From Bactericera cockerelli (taxonomy: Eukaryota; Arthropoda; Insecta; Hemiptera; Triozidae): a stretch of DNA of 64,000 nucleotides. Position numbers and translations under genes: made by a program. The notes under the pieces were generated by a model. It saw only the letters and a program-made list of their open reading frames with translations. It did not search any database and was not told where the DNA came from. Shown here one piece after another: positions 55,339-64,000 of the stretch. Within the stretch, counting starts at the first letter, position 1. Every line of letters begins with the position of its first letter. The stretch spans positions 29,374,189 through 29,438,188 of the forward strand of contig CM044959.1 in assembly GCA_024516035.1 (NCBI GenBank). The letters run 5' to 3'.

Positions 55339-56270
55339 TGTGCCATCAATGTATCGACGCGACGCTGGCTCTGGTTTGGTTTTCTTACTAAGGGACTTAA
55401 TAATAATAAAATTATTATGTATTGTAAAGTCTAGCATTACGAAGATTCGAACCTGGGTTACCTCCAGTCAGTCAGACCGAAGGTCTTGAACACAAAAATG
55501 TAAAATAAAAATAAAATTACTTCAAAAATTAGCCAGATACATGGAGAAAAAAATATTTTTATTTTTTAAGGCCAGTGCTTTTCTCTTATTTTATCAGTAT
55601 TATAAAGTGAATTTAATTTTCTCCTGATTTTCTATTACTAATAATAACAATGTGTTTAAAATCATTTTTCCAGGCCGTCAGGGCATTCCAAAACCCACCG
55701 CCACCCCCACCCAAAACCACCAAACCCCCAAAACTTATTACCCAAATGTACTACAATTGTACAAAAAAGTGAGTAGATGTCGAAATTTGTTTTCTAGTTT
55801 GCAGTGTTTCGTGGAATTGAAAAAAGAAAATGCAACAGGACAACATGGTCAAATGGTGGAAAAAACAAAAAGCTGAACCACACCAGAATATTCTTGAGTC
55901 TAGAGACAAGGTGTTAAAGAATCAGATATGTAGTGCAATAGTTTCCTCTTCTGATGAAAAATGGTAACGGAATGGCTGAGATAGAAACTCAAGCAATTGA
56001 AGTTGGAAAGTGTTATGTGAGAATGTGTATCAATGAAAAACTTGCGGGCTGCAAGATTGGTAGATACCTACTCGTCAGCCACCTATGCAACTGTAAATCT
56101 ATCTTGTGGAAACACCAGCATGCCCAGCAATGACTCTGTCTGAAAATTTAAATACAATACACAATTTCAAACCCAAATTTATCATGTTGAAAACACAAAT
56201 ATTGCTTTATTTTCTTATTTGCTATAGATTTCCATTTTTTCACTAGCTTTATGGATGCAGCAACTAATAT
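55339..56270. repeat. tandem segment, copy 1
   Basis: It contains, in order, a 5S SINE fragment (55339-55375), a tRNA-like B-box piece (GATTCGAACCTGGGTTACCT, about 55443), an exon-like block (55674-55768) and a tail matching 57400-57750. The same order recurs in copy 2. Tail identity is lower in this copy, and its short open frame is broken. Confidence 0.7.
55674..55768 (+). CDS. exon-like block, copy 1 (unidentified protein)
   Basis: It lies between the acceptor CATTTTTCCAG and the donor AAA|GTGAGT. In the frame starting with a split codon it reads RQGIPKPTATPTQNHQTPKT then YYPNVLQLYKK. Two bases differ from copy 2 and both are silent in this frame (CTA/CTG and CAA/CAG). In the alternative frame (proline run) they would change residues. 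However, conservation extends about 30 bases into both flanks, so selection on protein is not proven. No family recognised. Confidence 0.35.
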
Positions 56271-56689
56271 AAAATGAAATTTAGCTGATATAAAAGTACT
56301 CGGGGTCTTGGGTTAACTCTTCCGAACATTCATAGCTGGGGTCATCATGATCCCGGCTAGACATATAGGTAGGATAGTGTTGAAGGAGATGTTCTTTATT
56401 GTTCATGGCGTAAATGTCGATGATAACGGTTCAAAATAGAATGAGGTAGTTATTTTGAATTCAACATGTATATTTTGGTTTCATATAATTTGAAAGAAAT
56501 TAAGGAAATCGATTCACATTTCACCTGAATATTGTTTTTGTATTAGATCTTATTCTAGTACAAGGAGACCTGAAAAGCTCCCTGGAACTTAGCACCTTAT
56601 CTTTCAAAAAAGTGCCGCGTAAGAAATGGTCGCAAGAAAACTTCTTAACCTCACACTGCACAGAGCCTGAGGGGGGCCAGATATAGCCG

Positions 56690-56800
56690 GAATCACGAGC
56701 ATTCGAATTTGAATGGTCACCCACACGAGTTCTAGTCTCGCTTGAAGTTGCTTACCTTCAGTGTTTGAATGGTGTGCTGGCTTCCTTCAACGCTTGCGCG
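56690..56800 (-). repeat. 5S rRNA-derived SINE head
   Basis: The minus strand holds AAGCGTTGAAGGAAGCCAGC, GGTAAGCAACTTCAAGC and GGGTGACCATTCAAATTCGA. Diverged, tail missing. It marks the start of tandem copy 2. Confidence 0.55.
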
Positions 56801-57790
56801 CTGACTCAAATTTGGTTTACTTAATAAGGTCCTTCATAATTATGTACCGTAAAGATTCGAACCTGGGTCACCCACCTAGACAGACTGGATGTCTGAAACA
56901 TAAAATTGTGAAAAGAGATTTCATGTGTTTTTTTTTTTTTGAAAAATAGGCCAGATACAGGGAACATTTTTTTATTTTATTTTTTGAGGCCATATTCTTT
57001 TTCCGAATTTCATCATTATTCAAGTGAATTAAATTTGCTCCTGATTTTCTAATTTTACCAATAATAACAATGTGTTTAAAAGCATTTTTCCAGGCCGTCA
57101 GGGCATTCCAAAACCCACCGCCACCCCCACCCAAAACCACCAAACCCCCAAAACTTATTACCCAAATGTACTGCAGTTGTACAAAAAAGTGAGTAGATGT
57201 CGAAATTTGTTTTTTAGTTTTTCGTTAATCAAAATTTATCGTGAACATGAAAAATAGTAAAATTCCAGTTATTAATTTGAAAGTTTTACAATTTTAACTT
57301 TCTCATTTTAAAGACTTACCTAAATATAATGCAAAAATTGAAATTAATTCAAAAAAGAAATTGAAACAAGACAAAATGGTCGAATGGTGGAAATTTAGAA
57401 AAGGTTGAACCACACCAGAATATTCTTGAGTCTTGAGACAAGTTGTTAAAGAATCAGATATGTAGTGCAATAGCTCCCTCTTCATACCAAAAATGGCAAT
57501 GTAATGGCAGAGAACGAAACTCAACCTCAAGCAATGGAAGTTGGAAAATGAAAATTTCTTGGCCTGCAAGATTAGAAAGATCATCAAATCCATCAGCTAC
57601 CTATGAAACTATAAATCAATCTTGTATCAACACCAGTATTGATTCTGCCTGACAATTTACCTACAATACACAATATCAACCCCAAAATTATCATGTTGAA
57701 AACACAAGTATTGCCTTATTTTCTTATTTGCTATATTTAGGAATATTTTTGACACTTGCACATCGCTATAAAATGTAATTTTTAAAAGAC
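56801..57790. repeat. tandem segment, copy 2
   Basis: It has the same order as copy 1: tRNA-like GATTCGAACCTGGGTCACCC (about 56852), exon-like block (57094-57188), then the tail region (57400-57775) that also matches 28375-28730. A short open frame (57443-57652) covers part of the tail. Copy spacing is 1420 bases. Confidence 0.7.
57094..57188 (+). CDS. exon-like block, copy 2 (unidentified protein)
   Basis: It has the same splice signals and peptide as copy 1 (55674-55768). Only two base differences occur in 95, while sequence further out is about 80% alike by eye. It could be a duplicated cassette exon of a larger gene or a piece of an unrecognised repeat. Confidence 0.35.
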
Positions 57791-58888
57791 AATTTCTGAG
57801 TGTATCAACATAATGAGGTGCTGATAGCCACATTAGACAGATTTGAAGATGTCAAACGAAGCAAAATATTCTTTGGAAAAAGTCTTCAGCTTCCGGGCTA
57901 GGCATAGAGCTTCAAAATCAAACATCAACTGCAGTAAAAAACCTCGAACCATAGATTTGTGAATGTCCTTGTACATAAATATTGCAAAATAGACGCTCTA
58001 GATGTGTTCAGTTGTGTTGTACATCAATAGTTACGTACATATAGGTACTAATTTTCTTTGTCATAACTTCTAAGAGGTAAGCCAGAGGTATTAGGTGTTC
58101 AATTAAAAAAAAAAATCTTTTTTTTACAAGACCTGCTTTTTTAGTAGATACACGCAGAGATTGATAATTATGTACATAATTATAATTGGATGATTAGTTG
58201 CCTTGGTAACCAGCAAGTTGCTACAGTTAATTCACCTTTCTACGCACATTAATTAATTATTTCATCTATGAAATACGAGTAAGAGCAACACAATAATTAA
58301 ATTCCATTTCTCAAACTTAAGTTTCTCAGATTCTGTCAAAACAATGCTTAATGAAAAAATTAAGTACCTAGCAGGAGTCCAATAAGTATTCTTTGGCTTG
58401 AAAATATTCCATACCTAAGCTATGATTTCATAGAGTTTCAAAATTTGTTACCAATCACTCACTCTATTATGAGATCAAACTTTTAGGTTCACTCTGAATG
58501 CGTGTGTTAATTAATGAGTGAGCTGAATTGGTTTTGTAATTTATTTTCATTGTATCTCATCGGTCACTAACTAAGGACCATTAATCAATGATCAGTCTAC
58601 AGAGCTTGCTTATGGTTGAGATAGTGTAACTTAAATTGTAAGATGGCCACGCTCCTGTCTTCGAGATTTGTCGGTTACCGTCCATGGGTTCCATTCCTGC
58701 ATAAGGCTCATTTATTTTAAAGAAATAAATAAGTAATGCGTTTCCTAATCCTAAAAATTATTTAAAGGTCTATACCTCTATTTTATTTTGCTATGATATA
58801 ACACTATTAGACCTACATGTTGATTATTCCTCTAATTAAGTAGGTACCTACCTATTGGACAATTTTTAAAAATAAAACAAGTTTTTTA
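57791..58888. other. AT-rich intergenic DNA
   Basis: Nothing recognised. Confidence 0.4.
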
Positions 58889-59037
58889 AAGTTATCATTT
58901 TTATTTGTGTTAATCACTTTCGTAATATCACAACTACTCAAGCTTGCTTTACTAAATCTACACTGAAAACGCGACTTGAACCACCGACCTCCAGATTACA
59001 AGTCCGTCGCCTTATCGATGAAGCTACTGAGGTCGGT
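58889..59037 (-). repeat. tRNA-derived SINE family A
   Basis: Minus strand: CCGACCTCAGTAGCTTCATC, GACGGACTTGTAATCTGGAG and the B box GGTTCAAGTCGC, with the usual body ending in the ATAACTTTAAAA side. Confidence 0.75.
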
Positions 59038-59496
59038 TGAAAATAAAACTACATAATTATTATTAGACCATCATTTAGTCTTGTATGCATCATGTAGACT
59101 TACTGGCATTAACTGCACAAGTTATGTAGTTACATGAGCAAGTACCGATAGTTATTTATGAGAAATCCTTTCAAAGTCACTAAGGACATGGGGCCATTGA
59201 TCTATACAAGTCCCGGCCAATAGGGTGTATAACATTCCAGCCAGATTTACATACAATAGAAATTATGTAGGCAGTGGACTCGTCGTTCAATATTGGTTTC
59301 AGTGACCAGATAGAATGGCATTGGAAAAAGTTCACAGGTAAAATTGAAAAGCTCTGACCATTACTTCTAAACAATGACCATCAGGTAGATCAAGAAGGTT
59401 GTTTGTAGTGCCAAGACTCAAGAATGAGAAACCTCTTGACCATTCTGTAAGTTTGAATGTTTTCACTTTTGGGGTACCCTTGGGGGTTTTTTTTCT

Positions 59497-59517
59497 TCTT
59501 CTTCTTCTTCTTCTTCA
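59497..59517. repeat. CTT microsatellite
   Basis: About seven CTT triplets following a T run. Confidence 0.8.
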
Positions 59518-59674
59518 ATCTTGTCTGAATATCAATTCGAAAAATTTCAGTGCTCTTTTTGAGCTAACTTTTAAATTTTTAAGGAGTCAGTGATTTGGGA
59601 ATTAATTATTCTAACTTGGATCAATACCTACTTATCAAAAGAAAGGCAAAGATGTTATTCACACCATTAGCCCA

Positions 59675-59829
59675 TTCCAGAAACACTTTCCACTCTCCAA
59701 ATCTCCATTCCATCCGTTACACATAGCAATCTGATTGGTTATTGCGTTCAAATTAACCAATCAGATTGCGTTGTGTGACAGTAGAAAGGGAGATTTGGAG
59801 ATTATGAGAGTGGAAAATGTTTCTGGAAT
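59675..59829. mobile_element. fold-back MITE-like element, about 155 bp
   Basis: The left end TTCCAGAAACACTTTCCACT and the right end AGTGGAAAATGTTTCTGGAA pair with one mismatch. The inner parts (AATCTGATTGGTTA and TAACCAATCAGATT) pair as well, leaving a loop of about 12 bases. Nearly the whole element can fold into one hairpin. It adjoins a 5S SINE head. Confidence 0.75.
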
Positions 59830-59830
59830 T

Positions 59831-60082
59831 CGCTACAGTTCGCATCCGATCACTGAAGTTAAACAACGTCCAGCGTAGTACGTTGTCAGGACATGGATTG
59901 GTGACAGTTCTGATTTCGAATTCATCCATGCTGCTCACCGTGGTAATCTACAGTCTGCTGGCTATTCCAGGCCCCAATGAGGCTGGGTAAGATGAATTTG
60001 ATTAGCTTGGTTGTTTTCTTAGAGAATGTTGAGTAAAACCCCGTCGTGATTTGACTATGTATTTGAAAGCGACGTTAAGGAA
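59831..60082 (+). repeat. 5S rRNA-derived SINE, diverged long form
   Basis: It contains CCGATCACTGAAGTTAAACA, CATGGATTGGTGACAG, the GGCCCCAATGAGGCTGGGTA tail, CCCCGTCGTGATTTGAC and AAAGCGACGTTAA. The first 40 or so bases of the 5S head are missing, where the fold-back element lies. Confidence 0.65.
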
Positions 60083-60417
60083 AAATAAACGAACAAAGAA
60101 ACAGTGCTCGTGTACGGGGCTTGTATTGAAAGAAGAATAGAACCCTGTCTAACAGATCACAACACAGAATATTATGAGAAGACCAAGACATCCAATGCAA
60201 TGACATGTGGCATGTAAGAACAACAAAATAAAAACACGTGAGATTAAGACGTCAATCTTCAGAGAGTTTCAAAAAATAGAGACGTTGTTTCTGGACTGAA
60301 CTTTAATGAGGTGGAAAGATTGTTGTGAAACATCTACATTAATGTATATTGTATAAGATATACATTAATGTATATCCTATACATTTTAATTCAATTTGAT
60401 TCCATCTTTCTATTTGA

Positions 60418-60690
60418 TGATGTGGTGACCTAATGAGGTCGATCCGTATGTCAGCAATATCTATACAATAATAATAACACTCTTTAGTGGAAGTTTACCA
60501 CCAGGCGAGGTTAATGTTCAAAGCATTTTCTACCACGGGTACCACCTAAACCTTTAAAGTCTTATTATTATGTGGTCACAAGCTCAAATTAATGAGGAAA
60601 AATTCATGCACTGGGTGGGATTCGAACCAACAGATCCCTACGCTACCTGGATTACCAGACTAGCGCGTTAACCACTTGAATACCAGACAC
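60418..60690 (-). repeat. tRNA-derived SINE family C, extended outer block
   Basis: It shares GGTGACCTAATGAGGTCGAT and the body with 38891-39204, and has the family C minus-strand head with GGTTCGAATCCCACCCAGTG. Confidence 0.75.
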
Positions 60691-60694
60691 ATTT

Positions 60695-61180
60695 GATGAT
60701 AGAATACAAAGATTTAGAAATAGGTAGTTGGGTAAATCCTATCTATACAATAGGTCAATTTTTAACATCTGAGGAACACAAATGAAAACTACTGTTTTAT
60801 GTAGGTGATGATCATAAAAAATCCGAATATTTGTAGTTAAATCTGCTAAATAAGATCTGAACTGACTGAATTTCAAATCTCCTAATAACTCAGCATGATC
60901 TCTAATGCAATTTTAAATTTAATTAACTTGGCAGTTTTCACTCTCCAAGCAAAGACAGGTAAACTTACCCAGCCGGCTTTGAAAATATATTGTGATGTAA
61001 ACATTAAACATCAACATGTGTCTAAATATAATAAGAATGCGAGAAGAAATTTAAATTAATACCTTCCTATAAACCTATCAGAAAAATAATTAAATTAAAT
61101 AAAAAATACATAGTTTTTTACATTTCAAACTAAAAATGAGTGGTCTGGGTTCCAAAGGAGATGAGCTTGGTGGTGATTGT
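60695..61180. other. AT-rich intergenic DNA
   Basis: No feature recognised. Confidence 0.4.
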
Positions 61181-61184
61181 TCGA

Positions 61185-61414
61185 TGACGTAAGTATCATC
61201 ACTTATGACGTTCAACTGGCGTCTACTAAATAGAACCACTCTGTTTTTTATCCAAATCCTATGAAACAACAAAAAAATCTAATTTTAAAAATGCTTTTAC
61301 GCATCCAGAAGAGAACAGGTAAAAAAAATACGATTTTGTTTTTATTTACGAACAACTTTAGTTAGGTTTTAAAATAAAAAACCAGTTCAGAATTTTATTT
61401 TGCTGATGACGTCA
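61185..61414 (+). promoter_or_regulatory. cluster of three TGACGT (CRE-type) motifs
   Basis: TGACGT lies at 61185-61190 and 61206-61211, and a full palindromic TGACGTCA at 61407-61414. They are about 500, 480 and 275 bases upstream of the ATG at 61686. Such sites bind CREB/ATF-type bZIP factors. Function here is inferred from position only. Confidence 0.4.
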
Positions 61415-61685
61415 CAGTTGGAAGTATTATCAACTTGCACCGGCGATGTACCTATCAGATTGAATCAAGTGCTCGTTCTGAACGCATCGCGCCAAACTTA
61501 AAGTTTCGCTCTCTAAAAAATATCCTCAACTGACTTTAACTTATTTACTTTTTTTTAAATATAATTAAAATTATTTTTCGACATTTTTTATTCTGACTTT
61601 GAAAAACATTTCTTTCTCTCAGTGCTTTATATTTTCTAAATAAACTTTTCAATTTCACTCGTTGTTTATCTACCCCAACAACAAC

Positions 61686-61790
61686 ATGAACTGTCTACAA
61701 TTTGTTTTGTTTCCCATCCTGGTGTTCCTGTTGCCCAACGTGGACTGCTCAGCCATCCCCATGTGGGAGTTTCTCAGTCGCGGAGAGAAG
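61686..61790 (+). CDS. first coding exon of a small secreted protein (partial gene)
   Basis: ATG at 61686 (context CAACATGA) opens 35 codons that end at the donor AAG|GTAAGC in phase 0. Residues 1-22 form a clear signal peptide (MNCLQFVLFPILVFLLPNVD, then CS). After the likely cleavage site the chain begins AIPMWEFLSRGEK. A short hydrophobic N-terminus directly before a conserved-looking mature start fits a neuropeptide or hormone precursor, but I do not recognise the family. The later exons are not visible in the 2.2 kb that remain, so the gene continues outside the window. Confidence 0.65.
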
Positions 61791-61969
61791 GTAAGCTGTT
61801 TTTTAGCATAAATCGCACGATGCTATAATTTTCTAGGCATGTTTTTTCGTATCAGTAAAAAAGGAAGGAGAAAATTATCTTATAACTTTTTTTTTGAAAG
61901 TGCATACATTATGTGTGATCTTAAAGAAATTAAATACATAAACCCCCTTCATACTAAAATTCTCTGTAG

Positions 61970-62235
61970 CCAGCTTTAATGGCATACGTTGAATATACTC
62001 GTTCTCTTTCTGTCACTGAAGTTAAGCAACGTCCAGAGAGGTTAGGTCTTGGATGGGTGACCATTCGAATTCCAACCCTCTTGATGCTGGTTATTTCTGG
62101 CCCCACTCAGGTTGGGTGAGGTTAATTTGAGTATCTGGTTTGTGAGTTTCCAGAGAATGGGCGGTTTATAGGTAACACCCCCGTCGTGATAATATGACCA
62201 TGCAGTTGAAAGCGATGTTAAACCCACAAAAAAAA
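61970..62235 (+). repeat. 5S rRNA-derived SINE, long form
   Basis: It has AGCCAGCTTTAATGGCATAC, CTGAAGTTAAGCAACGTCCA, GTCTTGGATGGGTGACC and the complete tail to AAAGCGATGTTAAACCC. It lies in the first intron of the secreted-protein gene, in the same orientation. Confidence 0.78.
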
Positions 62236-62242
62236 TTATGTG

Positions 62243-62311
62243 AAAATTGAAACTTGAACCACCGATCTCTAGGTAGTGAGTCCACTGTCTTAACTGTTGA
62301 ATAACTGAGAT
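62243..62311 (-). repeat. tRNA-derived SINE family A fragment
   Basis: AAACTTGAACCACCGATCTC and the segment to ATAACTGAGATAT match the minus-strand head of family A, diverged. It is directly joined to the 5S SINE. Confidence 0.55.
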
Positions 62312-62313
62312 AT

Positions 62314-62476
62314 CCTCTTCGCGCCCAATGTTCTCGTAAGAGGACATTTATTTTATAGTCTTAAGTGCCCAAGCTAAAAATTTATACTACCAAGTAGCAT
62401 AAAATGTTTGTCCTCGGGCGAGGCCACCGGTCACTTTGTACTACAAAACACAAAATTGGTGTTGGGCGCGAAGAGG
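62314..62476. mobile_element. 163-bp MITE-like element
   Basis: The ends CCTCTTCGCGCCCAA and TTGGGCGCGAAGAGG are perfect 15-bp inverted repeats. Unlike its AT-rich surroundings, it has a GC-rich centre (CCTCGGGCGAGGCCACCGGT). A clear target duplication was not found. Confidence 0.65.
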
Positions 62477-62479
62477 TTA

Positions 62480-64000
62480 TAGGTAATAGAAAGTAAAAAT
62501 TATACCTACTATGCGGCAAATATCAGTCAGGGCAGTATCTTCCCAGGAAAAAACAATCAAAATCAAAGGGAAAATTCATGAACCTAAAAAGGATTTGGTC
62601 AATCTTTTGGCTTAAGAGTAAATATTATTATCTTCACCAAATTAAAAAAGACAACAAAAGAGCCTTCGCTAGGTAACCAAAACACGAGAAAAAGTGCATC
62701 AGGCGTCTCCACCAATTATTTATTATAGAGGTGGGAATTTTTTTTCTTCAGAAAACAATAGCATGTTGTAGGTACATTTTACACACAAATCGATAACATG
62801 ATGTGAATTAAGTAACTACTTGCAAAAAATATCTTGCATATAACTAGGAAGGATATAAAAAGCATATAAAAAAATATCTTTCATCGTGTACCTAACAACA
62901 AATACTTAGTAGGTAATGTTTAGGTAGTTACCTACCTATTTGCCTACATTAAATTTGCTATGCGCCTTGTGCATCTCCCTTACTGCTAACAAACGGAAAT
63001 GCAAGTAGACGCTTATTTAATTCAGCAAAGTCAGAGAATTCCCATGTGGATTAAGATACATTAATCCCCTCTAAGAAATTCTTCTAGCAAGCATGAGTCA
63101 CTTGGTGAGCCAAAGAAGTGATATACAGACCAATTAAGCCCAAGGCAGTGAGTCTACTATTTAGATACATAATATATTATTTATCTAGTAGGTGTACAAT
63201 ATAAATCTTCTAACTAGATGGACGTTAATTGGAGAATTTTGTTGGTTTGCAAATCGAATGGTAGATAAACAAACACAAACACCCCATAATAATAGGAAGA
63301 GATTTAAAACATTAAAACTCCAATGAACAAGAACTTCTTCAGAAAATAATTACTTTTATAAAATAATGCAATTTCAATTCTCAATAATTAGATTAAGTTA
63401 GTTACCATCGTACAATTCAGTTTATGCATGCAGCATAATTGACTGAAGCACCCTATTAAACATAGTAAAGAATCCTACTGGAGTACAAGACAGTATAAAC
63501 AAATAAATAAGGTATGTAATAGACAGCTCGAACCAAGAAACCACCAGACCATCTATTTCTTCTTGCATTCAATTACTCCAAGCGGTCGTTCATCCGGTCA
63601 TTTCGGGTTTGTTTAGATGTTTAGTAAAGTAGGGCAACATATTCACGTGCCCAAGCGGTCCTATAATATCTACATATTATTCATCAAGTAAAAGAAAGTT
63701 TTGTGTGAGAGTTCTACAAACGTATCATTATACCCAATTACCCACATATTGGTGGCTACCAAACATCCGTATGTATAGCGGACCTATATTCACCGGTAAA
63801 TGAGTCACTTAAGTAAATACACTATAGGTAAACACATCACTTGGTACCTGTCAATAATCATTATGTATTTTGACTTCCTTGTTTCCTAGTAAGTAAAATA
63901 CACCAATTTCAGTAAGAAGAGGTGTATTGACACAGATTTACTCGTGTAGGTGAACCTAAGAATTCCATGTTGCTAAATTACTTCAGAGTATATCTAAAGA
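62480..64000. other. AT-rich DNA, presumed intron of the secreted-protein gene
   Basis: No exon that continues the 61686 frame was recognised. No RNA gene or repeat seen. Confidence 0.35.

Noticed and set aside
56868..57143. glycine-run minus-strand frame
   Set aside because: It is antisense to the exon-like block. The glycine run is the complement of the CCACCGCC stretch.

Overview
This window looks like nuclear DNA from an arthropod, most likely an insect. It is AT-rich, its genes are split by long introns, and it carries Copia, hAT, piggyBac, Tc1 and APE-type non-LTR elements plus several tRNA-derived and 5S rRNA-derived SINE families. I cannot fix the order or species from sequence alone.

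The one clearly recognisable host gene is a plus-strand LIM-homeodomain gene of the Lmx1 class, in seven coding exons (about 5578-15426). They are: a probable short start exon, LIM1, LIM2, homeodomain arm and helix 1, homeodomain helices 2-3, and two C-terminal exons. The exons I propose sum to 1092 bases, or 364 codons including the stop, and every junction phase agrees. Two features stand out. (i) The homeodomain arm/helix 1 exon is followed directly by a 102-base tandem, in-frame second copy with its own splice donor. (ii) The last 11 codons, stop codon included, have been amplified into a 33-base minisatellite of about 46 units that forms the start of the 3' UTR.

From 17 to 31 kb there is mostly non-coding AT-rich DNA with SINEs, a hAT relic and a non-LTR relic. 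From 31 to 37 kb a non-autonomous hAT (8-bp target duplication) carries an intact 973-codon non-LTR retrotransposon (15-bp target duplication). At 42.0-43.7 kb lies a large inverted repeat built from Tc1-type transposase fragments. From 45.1 to 53.2 kb there is a Copia retrotransposon whose LTRs look identical by eye and which has a 5-bp target duplication. Its polyprotein is split by a second copy of the same hAT, and its 5' LTR is split by a decayed piggyBac. The window therefore holds two nested transposon stacks.

From 55.3 to 57.8 kb there is a tandem duplication containing an exon-like block, with a third partial copy at 28 kb. At 61.7 kb a plus-strand first coding exon encodes a signal peptide and the start of a small secreted protein. 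Three TGACGT motifs lie upstream, and the rest of the gene is beyond or hidden in the last 2 kb.

All assignments come from reading the sequence. No database search or folding program was run.
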